DNA of 64,000 nt. It comes from Pyricularia pennisetigena. Taxonomy: Eukaryota; Ascomycota; Sordariomycetes; Magnaporthales; Pyriculariaceae. Position numbers and translations under genes: made by a program. Shown piece after piece: positions 56,476-64,000 of the stretch (positions within the stretch are counted from its first letter, which is position 1; each line of letters begins with the position of its first letter). The notes below the pieces were generated by a model. It was not told the origin of the DNA and did not search any database. It saw nothing but the letters and a program-made list of their open reading frames with translations. Location of the stretch: assembly GCF_004337985.1 (NCBI RefSeq), contig NC_043742.1:4016176-4080175 (forward strand). Direction: 5' to 3'.

Positions 56476-57988
56476 ATTGAATTGGAATATTTCGGGTCAG
56501 ATGAGTAAAATATAAGTTTGAAGGATGTTCAAAATAAAGTAGGTGCCCAAGTGAAGAAGAAAAACACACAAGACAATTTACCAGTCTCTCTGCCCATCAC
56601 TGATGCCACTACATCTGAAGGCCTATTTGCTCTTACTGTCAGCCAACATATCCTATGCTTCTGGGCATGGTCGACTGGAGCGATCAGCCGTCACCGGAAG
56701 GCGACATTTCAAAAGGCAAATGAAGCAAACTGCGCATCTATGGAGACAAGGCTACCAGTAGGGCCTTGGAATGCAAGGAACATCTCGTCTAATGGAAGGG
56801 CAAAGTCTGGATAGGACCAGCAAAGCCAGTCGACAAGCCAAACCAACCACTTGAAGGCATGCCTCACCCGTCGCCCTCAAATGAAAATGTTAGTGCCTGC
56901 AAAGAGCGCAAGGCTCGCGCCAAGGCATACAAACTTCGGCTGGACCAGAATGGTGGCTGGCTACAACGAAAACAACGTTTCCGTTATCATCGTAGGATGT
57001 ACATATAAGAGGTGCATAAGTAGTGCGGGGTTCACGTGCGTATGCTTCCCCCCTGTCAGAGTCGCGCATAATTAAGAGGTACATCTTGTCGCACCGTGGG
57101 TGGAGGCAAGTGACTCAGCTGCAAACTTTTTGGCGCACTGACCAGCAGGCTTTCGTCTATTTAATGCCGTCGAATTCCCCGATTTGTGACCACTTTAATT
57201 TTTCCTCAGCTCTCTTTGGTACGTTTTCCTCACCCATAACATTCAATTCGCCTATACGACTGCAATATGGCTAACAAACATCGTTTTCGCCTCACAGCCT
57301 TTTGGCTTAGATCAAGTGTAGTATCTGTTCTTTTCAGTTTAATCTCTGAAACTGGTCTATTTGACCAGAATCAAATGATTATACTTATTTTTGTCATCAG
57401 GAGGGTTTCCGCTGGGCTTGCCCATGATTCCCTCCACTGTGTCCCTCCTATCACACTGCCTGGAGGCGACGCGAACTTTTTTTCATTGTTGTCGGGGCTT
57501 GCCCTGGCTGCGAAGAAGAAAAACCTGGGCTTTGAAGCGATGTGGATTTGAACCTAGATTAGGCGGCTCGTGAATGTATCGGACAGGGTAAGGATGCCCT
57601 ATAGCAATGAGTACCAAAAGTAGCATATACAGATGTGCTGGTTGTGTTTCTGTTGTGTCGAGAGACAGTCCACAAAACCGTATGATCCCAGTTGGTGCAA
57701 CAGGTTGACCAAATTCAAAATAATCTGAAGAAAAAAACTCATTTTGTATGGTATGCTCAATGCCAGGATGGAGTCAAGGGAGATGAAGTTTGCAGCCCTA
57801 ACTAAATAAAAATAGGAAGTCGCATTGAGAAAGATTTTACCAATTCAAGAAGTGAGCAGGTAGTGACGAACACCGAATACAAAAAAATCAGGGTCTCCTG
57901 CAACTCCAGTGCTCAATTTGTTCCTTTTCATCAATCTCGAATCCTTCCCCAGCAACCCAAGCAAGGAACCAGCACCAGATAGATCAAG
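56476..57988. other. Intergenic region, no gene supported
   Basis: Upstream of both the secreted protein and translin. AT-leaning; short frames only. No repeat or tRNA found (a GGTTTGAACC-like stretch at 57541-57555 does not fold as a tRNA). Confidence 0.5.
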
Positions 57989-58974
57989 ATGGCGCAAATG
58001 ATACCGCAAGCGGTCTTGGATCAGCTCAAGGACCAGATCGATCAGGATTCAAAAACCAAGGAGGCACTCGGCGACATTACTGAGAAGCTTGAGCGTGAAG
58101 TCGCATACTCCCAGGGCGTCATCTCGCGGGTCCATGCCACAAGGGTTGCCGACTATGCTACAGCGCTGCTGCCGCAACTGGAGGCTGCAATCAAGGACAT
58201 GATTGCCACCATTAAAGCGCTCGAGGAGGAGGCTTCGAGGCATCCGTATTACAAGTGAGCCTGACGACCCTTGGATCTTTTTGATGGCGAATTCTTTACT
58301 CTCTCTTTTCTTATTCCACTGATAAGCCTGCTAACGTCTCTAATACAGATACAACTTTAAATGGACCCGTCATGTGCGGGGTGCCATATTCGCCGTTGTG
58401 CTCTGCGCATTCTTGGGTGGCCTCGGCAACGAGACCAAGCCTGGAGAGTTGGGTAGACTATTGAGCTTGGAGGAGGTCGGTGCTGTACTCCAAGGTAAGC
58501 TGCAGATGGCATCAGGCTCACAGCCNNNNNNNNNNNNNNNNNNNNNNNNNNNNNNNNNNNNNNNNNNNNNNNNNNNNNNNNNNNNNNNNNNNGAAGAAAA
58601 ATATGCCGCAAGCCCTTTCAAATTAAGCTGACCCCAACCCGCTTCGATTCACAGTGCCTGTCAACATTCAAGACCGCGATGCCTTTCACATCACCATTGA
58701 GGAGTATCTGCTGGCGCTGACCGACCTGACCAACGAGCTGAGCCGGCTGGCAACCAACACGGTGACATTGGGCGACTTTGATATGGCGGTCCGCATCAGC
58801 TCCTTCGTGCGTGACCTGCATGCTGGCTTCCAGCTGCTGAACCTCAAGAACGACATCTTGAGGAAGCGTGTTGACAGTGTCAAGTACGATGTCAAGAAAG
58901 TCGAGGATGTGGTCTACGATCTGTCACTGAGGAACTTGATCCCGGGGAGGCAGGGTGCAGGTACAGCACAGTAG
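57989..58974 (+). CDS. Translin
   Basis: Small single-stranded nucleic-acid-binding protein; with TRAX it forms the C3PO RNase in relatives. Exons 57989-58254, 58349-58494 and 58655-58974 join in phase and give 243 residues, the family's normal size. Helical throughout. Conserved stretches: YKYNFKWTRHVRGAIFAVVLCAFL in the middle, then VNIQDRDAFHITIEEYLLALTDLTNELSRLATNTVTLGDFD, FVRDLHAGFQLLNLKNDILRKRVDSVKYDVKKVEDVVYDLSLRNL (the conserved C-terminal helix). The 67-N gap (58526-58592) is inside the second intron, so the protein is complete as read. The TRAX partner is not in the window. Confidence 0.94.
58495..58654 (+). other. Translin intron 2 containing an assembly gap
   Basis: Donor CAAG|GTAAGC, acceptor GATTCACAG; 67 Ns at 58526-58592. 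Splicing rebuilds a Val codon (G|TG). True intron length unknown. Confidence 0.85.
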
Positions 58975-60154
58975 CCGGGCACGTGCTTCTAGCTCCAGAT
59001 ATATGAATATTACAAACCGGATGCTCATAGAGCCCAGGCAAGATGACGGCCTATTCAGAATCAGGGAGGAAACAGGAGCCATGTAGCAGTGTCTGCAGTT
59101 ATTTAGTCGCAATTGAAGCAACCCACTATTGATGCCATCAAAGCTTTTCCATAGATTTTGTTGCTCAAGTCTCGGTGGCCATTGTGAAAGCTAGATATAA
59201 ATTTTTGGTGGGTTGGAATTTTCTCAGCCCATCTCACACGTCAGTGTGATGACTTTCAAATCGCCAAGTTCGCTCCCCAAAAAATAACAGCCAGAGAAGC
59301 TTTGCCAGAAGAAAGCCAGAATGAAAGCTCGAGTAACCGTCAGTGATTGGTAGCACCTACCAGCAGACGGCTCGAGCTTCATCCAAAGGCCCCACACGAG
59401 TTCAAAAACAGCAAACCAGCAGTCTGGTCTAGTCCAAGCACCAAATGCTGTGCGGCCAGCCAGGCGACCGACCACTCACAGCCTAGCCCAAGGGTGGTCG
59501 CTAAGTACAAGAAAAATCCCGACCCAAATTTCGTCGCGCAGGTTGCTGTGAGGCAGTGGGTGGTTCGCCGAACTTCACCCAACTTCCACCCTGCCAAAGA
59601 CCCTCTATCGTGGTCTGTCTGCTTTTTTCGCGGTATGCACTTATTCTCTCCGCTCCTTCTGATTGTTTGCTTGCAGACCTAGGCATTTTCTTTTTCTTTT
59701 TTGTTTGTTTACTTGGGTGTGGGTTTTGTTCTAGTGTTTCTATTGGACTCTCTTTTGTTTCTGCTACGGTCTTTGAGCGAAACTCTGACGACTGGAACAA
59801 GCCAACAACCTACCTCGCCTCCCTTGACGCACATCAACCTCAAACCTAACTTACCGGTCCCGATCATCCTGTGACTTGCCTAGCAACCGCGCGTCATCAA
59901 CAACGCGATCATCTTCTTCTGTCCACCGCCAACGCGATCGGGCAACAAAGTCAAGCACCGCATATCCGCCTACACGTGGCCGCTGCGGTCCCGTCCGGAA
60001 AAAAAAAAAAAATAAAGCACGCTCTAGCCACTCCGACGCACCCGATCGCCGCCGACCTGACCCTGCCGGATCTCCAATCATTGGATAGACTTGCAGTGGC
60101 AGCCTCCGCATCGGTGAGCCGCCATTGCGCTCCAACGATCCCTAAGCCGGCAGG
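58975..60154. other. Intergenic region, no gene seen
   Basis: 3' flank of translin and 5' leader/promoter of UBP3. T-rich stretch 59689-59714, A-run 60000-60012. Open frames on both strands are short and unsupported. Confidence 0.55.
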
Positions 60155-63100
60155 ATGAGCAATCGTCATCTGCCGGCTGGGCAGGCCATGGAAGGCGCGG
60201 GGAGCGCGGGCGTCGCCATGAGCCCTTCACACGGTGGTCCCGGCCCGAGCCCGGGTCCGCGCAGAGGTGGCCGTCCGCCGGCCTATCATCAGTCGCATTC
60301 CGCCTACAGCGCCACTCACCACCAACCCTTTCAACCGCACGTACAACACCCTGGTGTCTATAGCGGCTATATGGGCCATCCCTATGCCAACTATGGCTAC
60401 CCCCATACTGCTCCGATGCCTCCACCCTACCAAAATGGCGCCCAGTACTACGTACCCAACATGCCTGGCCAGCCATACATGCCTTACCCTGCGCAGTATG
60501 CTCGTTCGCCTCCGAGCATGCACCAGTACGTCCACACAATGGGAACTGGCGCGATACCGCCCCAGCCTGTACCCCAGCCGCAAGCATATCAGCGCAACCA
60601 ACAGTCGCCTATTGTTGTCTCGTCTCCGTACCCGAATCCTCCACCTCCTCCTCGATCCGCCTCCCACAGTCATGCAATGGTCGTGCCCCCTCAACCGATA
60701 CACAGTACTCCTCAACACGCTGCTGGGCAATATGCTCCTCAGCCCGTCCCGCAAGCCGCACCTCGGGCGCAGACCGAGGCTGCGGCCCAGACGGCCGCTT
60801 CTGTCGCTCCTGTTGAATCCGAGGCACCCCCCACACCGTCGTCAAGCAGCTCCGCACAGGCACAGGCGCCAGCTTTGCCTATGACGCCTCCGACACCACA
60901 GACCGTTGAGACTTCGGTTGAGCTTTCTGCGAGCCCGAAGGCCCAGGCCCAAGTCAACCTCTCGCCTCCTCGAACAACCTTTACGCCACCTGTAAGTAGG
61001 ATCCTTGAGCCCTGCGCCAGCTCCTTGCTAACAGCGGTCCAGCTTCCTTGGTCTACTCATCCAGACGAGTCATGGCCAAAGCGAGCCAACAAGATCAAGA
61101 GGTGTCACAAGGCGCTCGACAACCAGGTCCAAGCGCTTTCACTCCCCGCCATGGAAGAATCGGGGCCTGGTGCGACTACTGATAGCTCCATAGCGACTAC
61201 TGAGGGATCTGCGGCGCCTGATTCAAAACCTGCTGAGACGGCAGCTGCTGACAAGGCCGAAACATCAGCTCATGGCGAAAACGACCCGTTCCATGCTAAA
61301 TGGGAGGTGCCTGTCGATGGACCGCCGCCCGCACAAGCGGACCCAGTCGCACACTCTCCATCTTCACAAGACCAGCCATCTGGGGCATCCACATCCCCTA
61401 CAACACCTGCTTCGATCAACGCCACCCCTTCCGCTACGTCAGCCACCCCAACTCCCGGAAAGCCCAAGGGTACAAGTCGCCCTGCAGCCCCAGCCGTACC
61501 TCTAATACCGGCTGTACCCAAGGGCTCGCCGAGGGAGGCAAAGCTCTCTCAAGCAGACAAAGCATCTGTAGAGCACAAGATTGACAGTGCTGCATCGGAT
61601 GCTGGTAACACTGCTTCTACTTCTACTATGTCTGCTGGGCCGAGCGCAACTGAATCTCCCTCGTCTGGCCCTGCGCCTGCGTCTGTGCCCGCTGCTCCCA
61701 AGCTGTGGACTGGACTATTTGCCAAAACTGCTGCTGCCGCTGCCAACGCTACCCCTGGTGAACCCACTTCTGGGCAGATTGGTACCAATGGAACGGCCGC
61801 TACGGACTCTGCTAGTGGGAGTACTGCCACTGGTACGTCTGCCTTTGTTCAAGCCAAAAATAACTCGCTTGCCGAAGCCCTGAGGGCATACCGTGTTGGA
61901 AATGGAGATAAGCTAGCATTTATTGAACCGAGGGGCCTGATCAACACCGGAAATATGTGCTATATGAATTCTGTAAGTTGCCACAGTCAAGATGGTTTTT
62001 TTTTTTTCTTAATCATGTTTTTCAGTGCTGACATCTACTTCAGGTCCTTCAAGTCCTTCTTTTCTGCACGCCTTTCTACGACTTCCTCGAGCAGGCAGGG
62101 AAAAAGGTTGCCCACAGTTTCAACAGCGAAACTCCTCTTATCGATGCGATGTTAGTTTCTGACCATATCTATTCCACATATATACCAGGTTGACTGCTTG
62201 CTGACAAACATGTGCAGGATCGAGTTCATGCGCGACTTCAAGATTATCGATTCAGCCGTGTCGGTTGATCAGCTCCGTCGCAGGCTCAAGAGCGAAGAAC
62301 TTGAGCAGTACGGAGAGCCTTTTACGCCCGAGTTCATTTACGAGGCCATCAGGAAGCTTCCTCGCTTCTCGAGCATGAGGGTATGTCGTTCTCGAGATTA
62401 CGAATACTTTACTTGGGTAACTATTGCTGACCTCTGATGTTTCGCATAGCGTGGTCATCAACAAGATGCTGAAGAGTTCCTCGGCTTTTTCCTGGAATCA
62501 CTTCATGATGAGTGCACCCACGTAATGCGTGCAGCTGGGTCACAATCAAGCACATCCACAGCTCCTCAGTCATCCTCTCAAACACCTACTACATCGGCGC
62601 CCTCTGTTGGCGGTGGCGACAACGATTGGCTTGAGGTCGGACCCCGACAACGGGCTGCTATCACCCGTTCAAGTGGCCACTCAGACATGTCATCCCCGGT
62701 CACAAAGATCTTCGGGGGAGAACTTCGATCCGAACTGCGGGTTCCTGGCCTCAAAGACTCGGTCACGCTTGAGCCTTACCAGCCTTTGCAGCTGGACATT
62801 GGCGCGCCCCAAGTGCGGAATATCGTTGATGCCCTGCGTCACCTGACCAATCCCGAGAGCCTCCGTGGCGATTTCAACTCTCCTAGGGGCAAGGATGTCT
62901 CGGCCACCAAGCAGGTCTTTATTGAGTCGCTGCCCCCTGTGCTGATCCTACACCTCAAGCGATTCCAGTTCGACGCCGAGGGCAATGGGACTGTCAAGAT
63001 CTGGAAGAAGGTCGGCTACCCACTCGAGCTGGAGATCCCCCGCGAAGTTATTTCCCGCGCCAAGCGCACGGCAGGCAGCTTGCCCAAGTACAAGCTGATT

Positions 63101-63514
63101 GCGGCGGTCTACCACCATGGCAAGAACGCCAGCGGAGGTCATTACACGGCCGACGTCCGCCGCCAGGATGGGACTGAGTGGATCAGACTGGACGACACCG
63201 TCATCCGACGCGTTCGAAGTGAGGATGTCGCTGAGGGCGGTGCGGAGGAGGATGTCGTGAAGGGCGACAACGCGTCTCGCAAGGACGGCGGTGGCTATGC
63301 CTCGGCAGCCGCCAATCGCTTCGCGGGCATGGGCGAGGACGATGCGACCGACGATGACGGGTGGAAGCAGGTCAGCACACCGGCGAGCGGAGGCAAGAAG
63401 TGGAGCAGCGTTGTCAACGGTGCCTCACCGGCGACCGCCAACAAGGGGAAGCAAATCAAGGACAACATCAAAGACAACAAGGTGGCCTACCTGCTCTTCT
63501 ACCAGCGCGTCTAG
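60155..63514 (+). CDS. UBP3: Ubiquitin carboxyl-terminal hydrolase of the UBP3/USP10 type
   Basis: Cysteine deubiquitinase; yeast Ubp3 acts with Bre5 in vesicle traffic and selective autophagy. Exons 60155-60991, 61043-61972, 62044-62150, 62218-62380 and 62450-63514 give 1033 residues. The first ~560 residues are disordered (Pro/Gln/Tyr-rich, PYANYGYPHTAPMPPPYQ; then Ser/Ala/Thr-rich). The upstream PPLPWSTHPDESWP element is usual in this subfamily. The catalytic domain opens with GLINTGNMCYMNS (nucleophile Cys), then QQDAEEFLGFFLESLHDEC, PPVLILHLKRFQFD, and YKLIAAVYHHGKNASGGHYTADV (His) with WIRLDDT (Asp). The 51-bp intron at 60992-61042 is a multiple of three, so reading through would insert 17 residues; GTAAGT and GCTAAC...CAG support splicing. 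It ends KVAYLLFYQRV*. Confidence 0.94.
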
Positions 63515-64000
63515 TATGGCATTGGTGAGAGGGGAGTTGGACAGTTTGTCTTGAATTTCAAGGGTGCTGCAGGGCATCAATTGAGCCGGATGCCGCCCGT
63601 TGGAGATCGGAAAGGTGGCTGATATAAATCTTATAATTGGCTTCCTCTATATACTTCGGCGTTGCGGCGTTTCAGTGCTGGCTGGGCTGGGTAGGTTCCG
63701 CGGGGGGTTTTTTTTGCATGAGGCTCTCCCCATGTCCAACATGTTGCGCAGCAATGGCGCTCTGGTGTTCCCAGGCGAAAAAGGATCTATGGTTTAGCTT
63801 CGCAAAGGGGCAAAGATTATGCAGCATTGCACCTCCTACCTCGGGTGTGTTGTTTTTTCTTTTCTTTTTTTTTTTTTTTTCTCCACACATTTTGCGCATC
63901 TTTTTGCATGATGTAAAATCGGAGCGCGGAGCATTTCATCTGGCGATTTCAGGGGGAAAACAAAAGTTGAAAAGAAAAAGGGGGATGCCGTCTGTTGCTT
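63515..64000. other. 3' flank of UBP3, no gene seen
   Basis: The remaining 486 bp hold a T-rich tract at 63850-63881 and an A/G-rich end. Nothing else recognised; any gene beyond the edge is not visible. Confidence 0.55.

Noticed and set aside
57541..57555. tRNA-like T-arm motif (TTTGAACC)
   Set aside because: No acceptor stem, D-arm or anticodon arm can be paired around it.

Overview
The window is nuclear DNA of a filamentous ascomycete. Genes are split by short introns (46-219 bp) with GT(A/G)AGT-type donors and CTAAC/CTGAC-like branch sites. They encode typical fungal families: psi-factor-type oxygenase, HET-domain protein, LaeA-like methyltransferase, PDX1/PDX2, fungal mRNA triphosphatase and secreted DPP IV. 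Family content suggests a Sordariomycete, possibly Magnaporthales such as Pyricularia; this placement is an impression, not a proof. There are two assembly gaps, 560-594 and 58526-58592, and both fall inside introns.

Layout. 1-3755 (-): the large oxygenase/P450 fusion, running off the left edge. 5.6-11.4 kb: a periplasmic-binding-fold protein (-), a family-1 glycosyltransferase (-), a divergent beta-lactamase-fold serine hydrolase (+) and a GNAT acetyltransferase (+), a possible small metabolic neighbourhood. 11.8-17.6 kb (+): SRP54, a small secreted cupin-like protein and a seven-exon MFS transporter. 17.8-21.2 kb: PDX1 (-) and PDX2 (+), the two subunits of pyridoxal phosphate synthase, facing away from a shared 1.57-kb spacer. 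21.6-22.3 kb (-): a small secreted cysteine-containing protein.

22.3-36.8 kb is sparser and more accessory. It holds a LaeA-like methyltransferase with an apparent one-base frameshift, an AT-rich block, a lactonohydrolase whose 5' end abuts a 496-bp terminal-inverted-repeat element, a HET-domain protein and a decayed deaminase-fold pseudogene.

36.8-64 kb returns to gene-dense housekeeping sequence: a PAP2 lipid phosphatase (+), DPP IV (-), mRNA 5'-triphosphatase CET1 (-) divergent from proteasome subunit RPN2 (+), mitochondrial sulfite oxidase (-) divergent from a Ctp1/Sae2/CtIP DNA-end-resection factor (+), a small secreted protein (-), translin (+) and the UBP3/USP10 deubiquitinase (+).

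I found no tRNA, rRNA or CRISPR. No convincing novel multi-gene system is present. The most notable things are the deaminase pseudogene next to the HET gene, the inverted-repeat element at the lactonohydrolase promoter, a 55-bp near-perfect palindrome at the glycosyltransferase stop codon, two candidate GC-AG introns and the methyltransferase frameshift. Exon boundaries were worked out by hand from reading frame, splice consensus and remembered family motifs. No alignment was run.
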